This document shows positions 22,201-34,049 of a stretch of 64,000 bases of DNA, one piece after another. Within the stretch, counting starts at the first letter, position 1. Each line of letters starts with the position of its first letter. The notes below the pieces were generated by a model. That model worked only from the letters and a program-made list of their open reading frames with translations. It did no database searches and had not been told where the DNA came from. The stretch lies in the NCBI GenBank assembly GCA_009767595.1, contig VSDK01015717.1:371362-435361 (forward strand), in the 5' to 3' direction. The position numbers and the translations under genes are program-made. This DNA comes from Symbiodinium kawagutii. Lineage: Eukaryota > Sar > Dinophyceae > Suessiales > Symbiodiniaceae.

Positions 22201-24638
22201 CGCTACTTCATGGGATTGGTGAAGGCCTGCTGCGGCATTACACAGGATGACTGTGGCAGTCTTCTTTCTTCAGTGCCTGTTGAGTATGCATTTGGTGACC
22301 TACGCGATGCTGCCAAACGCCATTCCAGGAATGAAGTGGCCACAGGAAGCAACTTGCAATCTGTCGTTGCAAGGAGTTGTTCCCATCGCATCAATGCAGC
22401 AGAAGCCATCAACCCCAACAATTGTGACTGGAGCCGTCCTTTGAGTGGGAAGACAATCAAGAAGACTGTTTTTGATGCCTCCCGCTGCACTGAGACAGCT
22501 CTGGGCATCAACACCACAGGCCTGACGAAGAAGAAGAGTGTGACCGAATTCACAAAGCCCCACATCTTTGCGCAAAGGCTGGAAATGATTTCGGTTCTGC
22601 AGAAACTCTGGCAGAATTCAGATGAGAGCTTCTGCGTGGAGACTGTGTTCAAACGACTGTGGCTTTCTTCACTTGCAGAACGTGGCTTATTCATGAAGAT
22701 GGCTGATACCGATGACAATGTCTCTATTGTGCTCAAAGGTGGTCCCTTCAGTGTCAGATGCCTCATGCTTGATCAGTCCACAAACAAAGTTGGGGAGGAG
22801 ACCGAGTTTACCTTGTGCAAGAGCTCAGATGTTCAGATCACTGACATCCCAGTGACTGACTTGGAGAAGTTCCAGGTTTGCCTCTCCAGTGTGCGCATGA
22901 GCCAAACATCCAACAAACTTTGCTGGGGAGCCGTTTCAGAATGGATGACTCTTCCTATGTATGTGGCCCGTCATTCCATTGTTCGCATTTCAGCGAGTTC
23001 TTTGACAGCTTTGTGTGTACTGCTGAAGTTGAAGGGCCATTCCAAACTGGACCACAAGAAGAAAGCAGAACTGTACATGAAGCACTTTGGAATTGATGCT
23101 GATCGAATCAACGAGGTCTTGTCAGCACTTCCAGAACCCAAGAAACGTGCCAAAAGAAAGACAGAGGACCATCAATCATGGTGAAAAGGTATTCTCTAGC
23201 TTCACGTATTTACATCAGAGGATATTTGAATTGAAATATCAATTACCACATGAGGTTCCTGAGCATTTTCATGAGTGCTCTGAAATCACCGACATTTTGT
23301 GACAGTTCCTAAGCATTTATTCTATGCAGACAAATCATTGATGTTACATCAGAAAGAGTTTGTTTATTTTAATATGTATGTATTTATGTATGTATGTATG
23401 TATGTATGTATGTATGTATGTATGTATGTATGTATGTATGTATGTATGTATGTATGTATGTATGTATGCATTTATGTATGCATGCATTTATGTATGTATG
23501 TATGTATGTATGTAAGTAAGATGTACATTATTTTATATATATATGTGTGTGTGTTTCCTTTGCACTTCCTATATTTGGCCCTCATTGTTTTCATTTACCC
23601 TGCAGGATGACGAGGAAAAACCTGAGGATGGTGATGATGGGTTCTTGAATGATGGTGCAAACGATGACAATGAGGAATTGCAAGGTCAGGAAGAAGACGA
23701 ACTTATTCAAGAGGTTGTCGCAGAGTTAACAACGTTGGAGGAAATGGATGACCCTGTTCCAGGAGTTGACGAAGACGATTCCAAGGACCAACTTTTGATT
23801 TTCAAAGATGCACTAGGGAAAACATGCGTGGTATGAGTAAGTTGCAATAATGTAACGCATGCAGTTGCCGACAAAACCTGACTAGTAGCCCCAAATGATT
23901 CTTTCCAAATCCACTTTGATCAATTTATTGCAGATTCATTAAATCATTTTTATTTCGACCGTTGGCCAATAAAGACCTGCTTTCCAGGACGAGAAGGTTG
24001 AAGAGGAAATCCCCCAGCCTGCAGCAACTTTGTTAGAACCATTGAATTGTTTTTTATTTCTGTTTTTAAACCTTTTACACCTCTCTCTACTTGGATCTAG
24101 TTAGAAGGTTATACACTTAATTAATCAAATTTATTTGGGGAAGGAGATATTAATTGGGTTCCCAGGGTTGCACCTACCTCATTAATTTCCCACAGCTGCG
24201 ACTGCCACGGCCCAGGACAGCGAGATGCCATCAGCTTCTTCTGCTCCAGTGGTGCCACCGGATCCCAGTTCTCATGCTGAGGGTGTTCGGGGTGCTAGAA
24301 CTGAGGGCATTCGGGCTGCCCCTACCCCTAGAGGACTTCCTGATTTGAAACTTCCACCTGGTTGCAAAGCTAACTTTGGTGCTCCGCAGAATGCTTCTGC
24401 TTTTATACAGGTGAGGCTTCCCAACAACATGAAATGTGAGGGAAAGGGCAGCAGAGCTGTATCATACCAGGACCCTTCTGGCCCAGCGGTTCCAGGAGGA
24501 ACACACCGGACTATGGCAATGGCCAAGACTAGTGTTGAAAGCTGGGCATGGAAATGGTTTGAAGAGCTTCCAAAAAAAGATCAAGACAATTTAACAAGTG
24601 CGCAGGAGGAAAGACCTTCGAAACGAATGCGCAGGTAG
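16201..24638 (+). CDS. Gene C: large (about 1,730-residue) multi-exon protein of unknown function
   Basis: An in-frame TAG at 16186 precedes ATG 16201. Predicted exons: 16201-16572, 16683-16727, 17556-17978, 18216-18269, 18311-18457, 18578-18882, 19013-19546, 19646-20168, 20333-20908, 20998-21105, 21581-21998, 22160-23166, 23606-23830, 23988-~24003 and 24196-24638 (TAG). Phase is maintained throughout except around 24.0 kb, which I could not settle. Donors include GC (16573) and GA (20909, 23167). The protein has long alpha-helical Leu-rich blocks, an acidic Ser region (exon 3), a basic KKRAKRK patch near 23150, a strongly acidic stretch in exon 13 (23606-23830) and a basic C-terminus ending RMRR, all suggesting a nuclear protein. 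No catalytic motif is recognised. The segment at 18270-18310 is either a 41-base GC-AG intron or a frameshift. The gene shares strand and spacing with genes A and B. Confidence 0.65.
18035..18200. repeat. GATA/TATA-rich simple sequence in a gene C intron
   Basis: Imperfect GATAGATAGATT units grade into ATATATAT within the intron between exons 3 and 4. Confidence 0.85.
23372..23516. repeat. (TATG)n microsatellite in a gene C intron
   Basis: About 30 TATG/TGCA-variant tetranucleotides lie in the intron between the exon ending at 23166 and the one starting at 23606. Confidence 0.95.
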
Positions 24639-26735
24639 CTGGGTTTCAAGTAACCAGACAAATACCCTGAAGATATAGAACATGGAAAAGAATTAGCAAA
24701 ATCATTTATCAATTGAAAAACAATTTCCAATTATCTACTGACTATCCCTTGTGCTTCTCAGGAGTTCAGTGTCTGGGTTACTGGGGAAACATGTGCAATC
24801 CAACGAAGCACGTGAGGGGAATCAAAAACAATTGAGCTGTGTGCGCTTCTCGCGGTGAGTGGAATCCCATTCCAGGGGGTCTTGGATATTCTGGTGCAGC
24901 TTCATGTTCCCATTTACTTTCTCATCATGTCTCATGCTGACCTGAACTCCCCAAACATTGTTTAGCTGTTTTGGCTTGGAGTGGGGAAACCTTTGGAATA
25001 TGGGGAAGATCTGCTTAGATAGATGGGATTAACCACTTGGATACTAACCGGTATTAACCGCTAAAATGTCCTAGCTAACCAAGTAAATTTCTTCCGTCGG
25101 TCGCTCCCCGCCTGACGTTCGAGGCCACTCACCTTTTCCATGAGATTGACCTCAGGCCCCAGGGGAACTGGTGGGGAATACAAACCGCGGACCCAAACGA
25201 TGTAAGTGGCCATTTAGCATGGTTGATAGTGGTTAATAGTGGTGAACTAGTGATTCACTCAGGGGGTTAGTAAGCCATTTAACTAACGGTTACCTAGGGC
25301 TAATACTGGCTAAGATCCGCCACTTCACTTGGGTTAGCGATGGTCCTGAGTCAGAAGTTGTTCATAAGCCATTGAACTAATAGGGGTGAGAATGGTAAAT
25401 GATGATTTCGAACTTCTGAGTTGCTGAAGATTCACCATTTAACAAGCTATATCTATCATTTGCATGGTAGTTGCCCTAGTTTCGTTCACCAACAATGGCG
25501 ACCTTTCAGATGTCGATTGATCAAGTTCAGTGGAGCAAAGATCCACCTTGCTTGACGGCGACAATTCATGGCTGATCAAGGTGGACAACCGATGCCACTA
25601 TCAACCAAGGTACCAAATGCATAGGTTTTAGTGGCAACCATGAAGGTACCAACGCGAATGACCGGGCGAATAGATGTTCATATTGGCCACTTGTTAAAAA
25701 TGATACCCGGGTTGAAGCTCCTCTTCCTCATGCATCAAACTTTGGCTTTTCGTGGTGCAAATTTCAGTGACCAAATACACATTGCATCGCTATGGGAACA
25801 AGCGGCTGGATTTTTGACCACCAAAAGGTCCTTGTATTTGTTCCGCCTATTGCAGTACTGGTGGCCATTAGATCCCACTTGTCATTCATTAGACATCTGA
25901 ATGGAGCCTATACCATCCTATACATGTTGCTGATGATATTCCAATCGAGAAGTGTTCCAAGTATTTTCATGGCTCTGACACCTCCAGTACTGTTCGGTGT
26001 TCTGCGGCTTGTTTCTTCACCTTAAGAAACTGCCAATTCTTCAGGACCCAGTAATTCTTCCAACTAGGTTCCTATATATTACCCAAACCAACGGTCAACC
26101 TAGTTGCTCGGGACTTTTCCCAACGTCGTCGACGGTTGCGTGCTTTGAACGGCTCATTTCGCCCCAAAACACAACCCAGGTTCCTGGAATCTGCTGCGGA
26201 TTTCTTTTCGCCACTCGCTCGCTCCAATACTCAGCTCCACCAGGCTTTGGGCGGCCAATTGGAGATACGCTCGCCAGGTGAACAAGTTCATGGCTGGATC
26301 TCCTTTGTTCACTTTGGCTACAGCTACTGCTGCTACTAGCAGTACAATTACTCGTACATCTGCTTGAGATTATTGCTCTGAACGGTTCATTCTGGTTGAT
26401 GGTCAGTTGCTTGGCAGATTTTGTCAAAAATGATTTGTGCCAAGACTTCCTGTTGGAAAGTGTACTTGATAAAAACCGTCCTGTAGATTGATCAACCGCA
26501 CATGCCATGTACCGGAGCGGAATTACCTATCAACATGTACGTGCCAGTTTCTTTAAGTAGCTGCATTGCCATGGGTAAAAACCGTGTACTCCACCTGCCG
26601 TCGTGCGGGGTCGCTCATTTCCATGAGGGGTCGCTCAAATACCTCATTTTGCAGATACGCGCATACAAAAGGATACAGCAGCCCCACAAATTGATTTTTC
26701 CCCACCTGCCAGGTGAGGGTTGTTAGATTTTATCA
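24639..26735. other. Spacer downstream of gene C, possible unrecognised exons
   Basis: After the gene C stop the composition becomes mixed. GC-richer pieces at 25090-25200 and 25630-26500 have open frames on both strands (longest minus 26508-26095, 137 codons) but no recognisable domain. Around 25420-25500 there is a stretch similar to the interior of MITE-D (GTAGTTGCCCTAGTTTCGTTCACC). Confidence 0.35.
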
Positions 26736-26740
26736 AAGTT

Positions 26741-27300
26741 GTCTTCTCCTCCTCCTCCTTCTTCTCCTCCGCCTCCTTCTCCGCCGGACCTCAACCACGA
26801 CACGCCAAGCCTAGTGGTCGCTGCCGGACCTCAACCACGACACGCCAAGCCTAATGGTCGCTGCCCAGTGGTCGTTGCCGGACCTCAACCACGACCATCC
26901 ACGCCCAGTGGTCGCTGCCGGACCTCAACCGCGAGGAAAGAACGTCAGAAAGAATGTCAGAAGAAATGTCAGAGAGAATGTCAAAAGATATGCCAGAAAG
27001 AATGTCCGACTAGAAAGTTGTCAGAAAGAACGTCAGAAGATGTGCCAGAAAGGATGTCAGAAAGAATGTCAAAAGGTATGCCAGAGAGAATGTCAAAAGA
27101 TATGCCAGAAAGAATGTCCGACTAGAAAGTTGTCAGAAAGAACGTCAGAAGATGTGCCAGAAAGGATGTCAGAAAGAATGTCAGAAGATGTGCCAGAAAG
27201 GATGTCAGAAAGATATGCCAGAAAGTATGTCAGAAGATATGTCGGAGAGAATGTCAGAAAGAATGTCATTCTAAATGTCGGAGAGAATGTCAGACAAAAG
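26741..27300. repeat. Compound tandem repeat: TCC tract, GGACCTCAACC repeat, and AGAAAGAATGTC minisatellite
   Basis: A TCC-rich tract (26741-26785) leads into about four units of a GGACCTCAACCACGACACGC-type repeat of about 40 bases (26785-26935). Next comes a long array of AGAAAGAATGTC / AGAAGATATGCC units (26936-27300), in which a block of about 125 bases is itself duplicated. The Lys/Glu/Cys/Arg-rich frames across it are repeat products. Confidence 0.9.
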
Positions 27301-27330
27301 TGGAGTCAACAAGCGGTGTTGAAATGACGT

Positions 27331-28960
27331 GGTGGGGATCACTCGAAGTAAAGTAATTTCAAACCAGGAAAATCAACCCATAATTCTCTTATACAGCTAG
27401 TCATGACCTACCTTTTTCAAGCTACTTATGAAGCCGGCCAGTTCTCCCTACAGCAAGGGTCCAGCAGTTCAACCTGCAAGGTGGCAGCGCATCATGTGGC
27501 GTCGTGGCTCAGCACCAGCACCGTGTCAGGCACAGTGATCCGATGGCTGCCAGCGCAGCAGCGATGCTCAGGTACTGGGCGCCGCGGCCGGGAAACCAAG
27601 GGGCTGAAGCATCACCAACTTGGCTATGGATAGGTGGTGAATATGACTAGTGATGGTTAAGAATTGTTGGGTACTTGTAAGTATGTGAACTAAGATTCAT
27701 GCCACAGGTCCTAAACAGTGAGCCTGTGGGTTTCTTAAGCATTTTGGCGAATGAACCAAAGGTTATAAAGAAGTGTTGCCAACCATTGGCGTTTCTAAAC
27801 CCATAGGTCTACCATTTACCCACCATTAAAGCAGCTACAACGGTGGTTGGTTGCCAGGTGCTAACCCAAAGAAGCACAAAGAGGAGCTGCTTTAGGTACT
27901 GGGGATGAGGGTTTTCGGCATCGACTGCAGTGGTTTGAGACCCTGGTCGTAGCCCAAACCACCAACTGTAGGGGTAAACAACTAGAGGGGTTAACACATT
28001 TTTTCTACAACACCATAGGGGTAAACAACTATAATTAGTGGTGTTGTAGAAAAACCACTGACCATTGGGGTTTGCTGTGGTGATGCATGCGGTTTTTGTC
28101 AGGAGTCAGGCTTCCCTTTCGTGGTAAAGCACGTCGCCCTTGACATAGCGATGCCCTAAACGAAACGGCACGGAGAAGTGACCACTGCTCAGGAATCTCA
28201 GAAAGTGGATAGCGAAGATACCAGCACGGTGAGTGGTAGATATCCGCTGGCATACAGTATACTAGTTGATGACCTGCTTAGCATCAAGGGCAAAGTACGA
28301 AAGTATACCCTAAGCAAATCATCCTGGTATCAACAGCCATATCTGAATTGTTTACTCAGTCTACAGACTCTACAGTATACCAAGCAAAGTAGGATGTTAA
28401 TCACCTCAGGAGTATGGTGTCGGGATGAGATGGTCACAGGTGTTTTGTACATTTCTGTACCCGATTGAAGAGTAAAGATTGATCGTCACGATGGATGGCG
28501 GTTGCCTGCCATTGAAAAGTGAAGGATCATACAAGCAAACATGTCTTTGCCTCACATGCATACAAGCAATTGAGACAAGTCTTTGTTGCCCAAGCACTAG
28601 CTAAACATCAACCAAATGAGAGTCACTCTAATGAGACCGTCATGACCCATCATTAAATCATCAAAATGAACCATTCATCAACCATTGATTCATCAACCCC
28701 TACTCATCAGCCATTGAATGACCACAAGGGAGATTCCCTAGTCAGCCCTAGTCAACCATCAACCAACCATCACTCAATCATCATCAAGCACCATCCATCG
28801 ACCATCGTCAAAGTCCGTAGTCAAGCACGAACCAACCTTAGGTAATGGGGAATTGATAGTGAACATACTTGACTATCAACCATCCATCACCATTCTGAAC
28901 GGATATTAACCATGACTCATCCAGTTGGGAGGTCCCCAACCAACCAAGTATAGTAGTTCT
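27331..28960. other. Spacer with GC-richer islands at 27.4-27.6 and 28.08-28.26 kb
   Basis: The islands could be small exons (for example a minus-strand frame with GHRYVKGDVLYHERE near 28150) but cannot be tied to a gene. CATCAACCATC-type degenerate words fill 28600-28900. Confidence 0.3.
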
Positions 28961-29044
28961 TTTTATCTCCTGTTAACCACTTGGATTCCTTGTAAAACCA
29001 TCAGAAACCTGTGTAGAAACCTCACCCAGTTGGGTTTCTGTCCC

Positions 29045-29165
29045 GGTCCCGGGTGCTTCCCAGGCTCCAAACAGATCATGGTCTGCCGCACGATGCAGCG
29101 GCCCAGCACTTCGCAGTGGTGGTCAAAATGCACCACGCAGCGCTGGCAGATGGCGCAATGGTGGC
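29045..29165 (-). CDS. Exon of a DHHC-type palmitoyltransferase (partial)
   Basis: Read on the minus strand after a GGTTTAG acceptor (ending at 29166), the exon encodes HHC, two residues, Cys, two residues, Cys, then four residues to DHHC, and four residues to Cys-Ile. In order this is [15 protein letters not shown], then EVLGRCI. This matches the cysteine-rich active site of DHHC S-acyltransferases, where the DHHC cysteine is acylated and the other Cys/His bind zinc. The DHHC-x-x-x-G-R-C-I form is typical of protist and plant members. The membrane segments and other exons are not found with confidence nearby; exon-like pieces at 28.1 and 29.7-29.9 kb (minus) are candidates. The downstream exon end is uncertain. 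Likely an integral membrane enzyme of Golgi, ER or plasma membrane. Confidence 0.65.
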
Positions 29166-29199
29166 CTAAACCGGTGCAGTGAGTGGCGATGGGTTGCAA

Positions 29200-30600
29200 G
29201 GGGTCGACACGAATGGTGTGTGGGTGATGGTTAGTTCATGGTTGATTAGTGGCTTAATAGTTAATAAGGTAGTAGTGGTTTATGAATTAATGGCTGATAA
29301 ATGGTTGGCATGACTATCATTAAATTACTGATTTATATGATAAGCGGTATTTTTGATGGTAATTGAACGGCTAATCATTCAATAGATGAATGTTTGATGA
29401 CTACTTGATGATTACATGGCAATCATAAAACATCAAACGATTCATCATCAAGCAATGGTAACCAAAGTAACTTGATAAAACATGGTAACCTTTGATGATT
29501 TCTTTGCCGAACGGAAAACAAAAGTCAAACAAACGCTTCAAACATTGTTGATCACTGCAATTTGGTCACATGGAGTTGGATAAAACACAGTAAAACCCTG
29601 GTTGCAAACGGCAGTTGTTCACCATCCCATGTCTGGGTTAAACTGCTGGGCTGGAAGTCCGACTTGAATTCACCGCAGGGCCGTGCTCACAAAGATTCAC
29701 AGCGAGGCCCAACTGCACATTCACTTCTTCAGTGACCCTATGATTCCCGTGACACGAAACAGCCTTCGGTGTTGCTGGGTTGCTGACACAGTGAGATTGG
29801 TCATGCAGTTCCAATTGGGGTTGGGTCCAAGTTGAGTAGCTGGTTACATTCACCGCAGGTTCCGGATTACAATCCCATGAAACAGGGCCCCCAGATTCAA
29901 CGTGGTGATAATCATGCTTAACTATCCAACCAACACTGAATGATCCATGGTTGACAATGGTTGCGAACAGGGGATGATCAATGATCTGTTCTCAGAGGTT
30001 AATTACTGTTGCGAAGAATGGTTGATAAGGGGGATGACAACCAACAACATCAATTAATGGGAGATCTGGCTGCCAGGAAGGCCACAATAAATTGATATTT
30101 GGAGCTATGGCAAACTAGTGGTGGGATATTGATATGATAGATGTATCACTGACTGTTGTGTAGTACAGATCACCATCAAACATCAAACATCAAACATCAA
30201 GCCAGTATTGAACCAACATGAACCATTGTGTAACCATTATCAACCATGATTAAACGATATGAGCCATTCATCATGAACCATTCTTCACCGTTTAATGACC
30301 ACAGCTCCGGTGGTATGCTTGCTGCCATCTCTCGAACCCCTAGATTCGTACATCCGAAAGGCACCCTTTCGTCGTGGCGCGCCAATGGTCAGCTGCGGTT
30401 GAACACTGCAGGCCATCCCCAGCCCTGCGTGCAGAACCATAAATATCAAATCTTCGCCAGGCATCATGACTTCACTGTTGGCCACTGAATCACATAGTGA
30501 TTGATGAATCATCATATGATAACAACCACATATGATGATAAGTCATCTTAATCCCAACAACTATGGAGATTCATTGATGATGAATCATCACATAGTGTTG
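29200..30600. other. Spacer with possible small exons
   Basis: Two GC-richer islands (29640-29870 and 30300-30480) have short open frames on both strands. In the first, CTGCGGTGAAT occurs twice on the minus strand, resembling splice donors. The rest is GATGATTCATCA-like degenerate repeat. No product can be named. Confidence 0.3.
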
Positions 30601-30706
30601 GGTTTTTGATTTTCGCCTCTCGATCGATGCCCCGACGATTTTTGCGAATAGAGAATCAACCATCTTGGGCGCAATCCAAACAGGTCGTAATGCTTTTGAA
30701 CTTCAA

Positions 30707-30787
30707 AGATGTTGTTTGCTCAACTGCAAGACGGAGTGGCCATTTTCAAAGACTTTCACATCCGGATTCTTCCCTTGATCTTCACAT
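30707..30787 (+). CDS. Candidate small exon, unknown protein
   Basis: Between an AAAG acceptor-like site and a CACAT|GTAAGTG donor, the frame encodes LFAQLQDGVAIFKDFH followed by a hydrophobic tail, which is unusually protein-like for this region. The neighbouring island (30792-30970) is also open. No family recognised. Confidence 0.3.
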
Positions 30788-31069
30788 GTAAGTGCCAACA
30801 AAGAGCGTTGTCCAATGGGGATTGCTCATTCATGTTGAGGTCCATGTGGGCAACCCCTGTGCTGCGACCAAGGTACCGTCCAAGTCGCGCCAGAGCAAGC
30901 AGCGTACGCAAAAGCTCCTGGAGACGAGGTTATTGCTGGAGACTCCGAATACATGGCCCAAGATTTGGACAGGTTGGAGAGTAAGATTTGGTCAACAAAA
31001 TTGCAAGCTTTGGAATCACAAACTATTTGACTATCCAGGCTATTCACCTGATTGGATTTTTGAATATGT

Positions 31070-31175
31070 TGGTTTATCAAAATAGGGGTACCCCTAAATC
31101 ATCCTTTTGAAACCATTTATAGGAAATAAACCATCCATAACTTTGGAGGTTCCCTATGGCTTGAGAAGCCACCAT
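31070..31175. mobile_element. MITE-A copy 4
   Basis: The left end GGTTTATCAAAATAGGGG and the right end CCCTATGGCTTGAGAAGCCACC flank a core, CCATTTATAGGAAATAAACC, that matches other copies. Confidence 0.7.
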
Positions 31176-31179
31176 GGTA

Positions 31180-33215
31180 GTTGTTTAACCCTTCTGGTTG
31201 GTGATTCTCCCCTCTAATTAACCACTGTAATCCCCTATAAGAACACTTAGATTAGATTTCCCTATAAAACCAATTGAATTTCCCTGTAAAACCCGTTAAA
31301 ATCCCTTATAAAACCACATAAACTGCCACATCAACACCGAACATCGAAACGACATGACAGCCACCACGGGTGGGGCCGCGCAGTCCCGAGCATGGGAGCA
31401 CTCTCTGGCGCTCGCACGTTGCGGCACTGGGTGGCGCTGGCCGCCAGAAGGGGCAAGGCCACCTACAGTGGAAGCTGATGGTGACCTTGGTGACACATGA
31501 AAATGGTTTTGTAGCGGCTGGTAATGGTTATAGTCAGTAATCTATAGGTTATAGTCAGTAATCTATAGCGGTTAGTACTGGTTATAGTAATCCATAATGG
31601 CTGGTAATGGCTATAGTCAGTTGTTTGTAAAGGCTAGTAATGCTTGTAGTACTTTGTAATGGCCAAGGCCAACCAACTCATCAAGAGGTAATTTATGAGG
31701 GTTATAATCAACTGATTACTATCCATTTCAATGGTTGTAACCAACTGATGGTTGCTAATGAAAACGGCTAGTGATGGTTACAACTGTATTGATCTAAGTC
31801 CTTAGCTGGTAATGCTTCATTAAGGCTTGTTAGAGGGGTAAGTAGTAATTATGTCAATGTGGCTCAAGGGGTTGTTTTGTTTGCTGTTGGTTCCGATCAA
31901 CCAACTCCGATGACTATAACAATCCACCACCCAGTGAAATGAGTAACCCAAGGCTATATATAGTCCTGTATTTGCTGTTGCTTTCAATCATCAGCAACCC
32001 TCTTTCTTTGCAATGACCTTCACTGATCAACCACCCAATCGTCAACCTGATCATCGGGAAATACCGGAAACAAGTGCCGCTATTTTGATCATCATCCAAG
32101 GTTGGTGAAACCACCCTTGTAACAATGGTGAACGTCACCAGTCACTCTTGTAGTATGGATACTAACCTCCAAGTAGGCCAGCCCGTTGTGCTTCTAATTG
32201 GATCCTTTCCCAAACTGGTCGCTGTGGTGGGTTGCGCATCACCGTCGTTAGCAAATGAATCATTGGAGCTATCCAACCCTTGGGGTGATTCCTATACTAC
32301 TACCATCGTCACTCCGCAATCGTCAGTAATTATTCAATTGGTCCACCGCTGTACGTAATTGTATGATATCTATATCATCAAATGCAGCAACAAGCGCCAA
32401 TGAAACAAGTACAGTACTCACAAACCACTACCATCTGGCAAACTATGCTAGTGGCGTTCAAAATCTAGCATTTATAGAGGCTTTACCTATAGAAAATGAT
32501 GATTTTCGACTTCAAGGCCGCAAATAGCTGGTGTTACACCATAAAAAGGGGTTATCAATATTGATCTCCCATTGTCAGCTATTGATCATCATGAGTGATC
32601 CATCACGCACTGTGAATTGTGCTCAATCATTACATTAACCTTTACTAGCCATCTTGATGAATCACCTTTACCAGCCATCACTGTGATCAATCATCACATG
32701 AACCTCTACCAGCCATCTTGATGAATCACCTTTACCAGCCATCACTGTGATCAATCATTGACCTCTACTAGCCACCTTATGAACCATTATCAACCATTAT
32801 TATCCCCGCATCAACCATTATCTATCCCCTAATCAACCATGATCAACCAATTAAACATCATTAACCCCATCATTAACCATCACTAACCATCATCAACCAT
32901 CATCAACCACTAGCCACCCTTATGAACCGTGCTCACCACGAACCGTGTACCACCAGCTACACCGTGGCACCTGCGCGGGCATGGGATAGCAGGTGCTTTT
33001 GGACCGTCGGACCTCTCCACACCTGGTAGCGCGGCTGGCTTCCTTTCAGGGACCGGGGCGAAGTGAAGATCAACCTGCCATGAAAGCTGGTTGTAACCAG
33101 TGGTTTCACGAGTTTAGCAGTGGCTCATATTGTAACAACTGGTATCTATCAACAGCTGATTGCTCATGATAACCAGTTGATACCAGTTGTTTTTTAGTTT
33201 CGTAGTGGCTAATAG
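31180..33215. other. Spacer, mostly degenerate repeat; possible exon at 32930-33080
   Basis: Includes a local duplication of GTTATAGTCAGTAATCTATA (31530-31570) and a 64-bp tandem repeat (32625-32780). Two GC-rich islands (31330-31490 and 32930-33080) have open minus frames without recognisable domains. Confidence 0.35.
32625..32780. repeat. 64-bp tandem repeat, 2.4 copies
   Basis: Units at 32625-32688 and 32689-32752 share CCATCTTGATGAATCACC and CAGCCATCACTGTGATC. A partial third unit follows. Confidence 0.85.
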
Positions 33216-33336
33216 GGACCGGGGCCCTCAGCTGCTAGTGATTTGTTGTTTTTGTGCTAGGGTAAGTGCTAGTTGTGGTAGAATAACTANNNNNNNNNNN
33301 NNNNNNNCAACTTACAATGTTTGAGGGCCCCACGTT
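33216..33336. mobile_element. MITE-D copy 2 (contains an assembly gap)
   Basis: GGGACCGGGGCCCTCA at the left and TTTGAGGGCCCCACGTTG at the right are inverted. The interior holds the 18-N gap at 33290-33307, so its sequence is incomplete. Confidence 0.6.
33290..33307. other. Assembly gap (18 N)
   Basis: A run of 18 undetermined bases inside a MITE-D copy; its true length may differ. Confidence 0.99.
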
Positions 33337-33690
33337 GTAGTGATGGTTGATGTGTATCGAAGATGGTCAATACTGTTGAATGACGATGGTTGACAATGAT
33401 GGTTGGCAAGGATGGTCTATATTGATGGCTAATATAGATAGTTGATACTGACAGTCAATAGTAAAGATTAGCAATGATGGCTACATACTGAATGATGGCT
33501 AAACATAATGATCAATAAACGTTAGTTGCATGATGTTTGGGAAATGGTCCTGTTGTCCTTGTTGGCTGGTTTCCGTTGAGTGTAGCAGCCGAAAGTGCCG
33601 TGGAATGATGTGATGTGGAATGACTGAAGAAGGTCGGTCAAACATAGTGTCCCGGCAGTCATGAGTTGGTCTGAAAGAAACACAGCTAAG

Positions 33691-33790
33691 CTGGTTGGTC
33701 GTTTCAACTCCTGTGAAAAATATCAGTCAACCAGCCATTTGTTAATGATTACTGGGGAAAATAAAAAATGTTTGAAACCACCAATCAGTA
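33691..33790. mobile_element. MITE-C copy 1
   Basis: CTGGTTGGTCGTTTCAACTCC at the left and GTTTGAAACCACCAATCAGTA at the right are inverted. The core GTCAACCAGCCATTTGTTAA and the ACTGGGGAAAATA element are shared with six other copies. Confidence 0.75.
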
Positions 33791-34049
33791 AGGATAGTTG
33801 ATCTGCAAATTGAAGGAACATCTGAATACGTCTGGCTCCTTAGCTCCCAAGAGCAAGCACCAGCAAGTCTGATACTTCTTTGTACCAAGAATTGCTTTGT
33901 CATCAGCCGGTGACCTACTTGGGCCCCACAGTTTCCTTTCAAACCAGATGCAAAACCAAGACCTTGAATGACAAACATGATCTATCACCAAGGTTACCGG
34001 CTACTTGAGGGGCAGTGTGTGTTTTTCATCATGATCTTTTGCCACGATA

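Noticed and set aside
23299..23610. Frame with a long Tyr/Val/Cys/Met repeat
   Set aside because: Translation of the (TATG)n microsatellite in a gene C intron.
24400..24430. A splice donor at ACAG|GTGAGG inside the last exon of gene C
   Set aside because: The frame continues with good coding character to the stop at 24638 and no later acceptor restores anything better.
26739..27327. Arg/Glu/Cys/Lys-rich frames of 128-157 codons
   Set aside because: Products of the AGAAAGAATGTC minisatellite and GGACCTCAACC repeat; similar translations appear in more than one frame.
31860..31870. GGCTCAAG as another spliced-leader relic
   Set aside because: Eight bases only, not near an acceptor or a plausible start codon.
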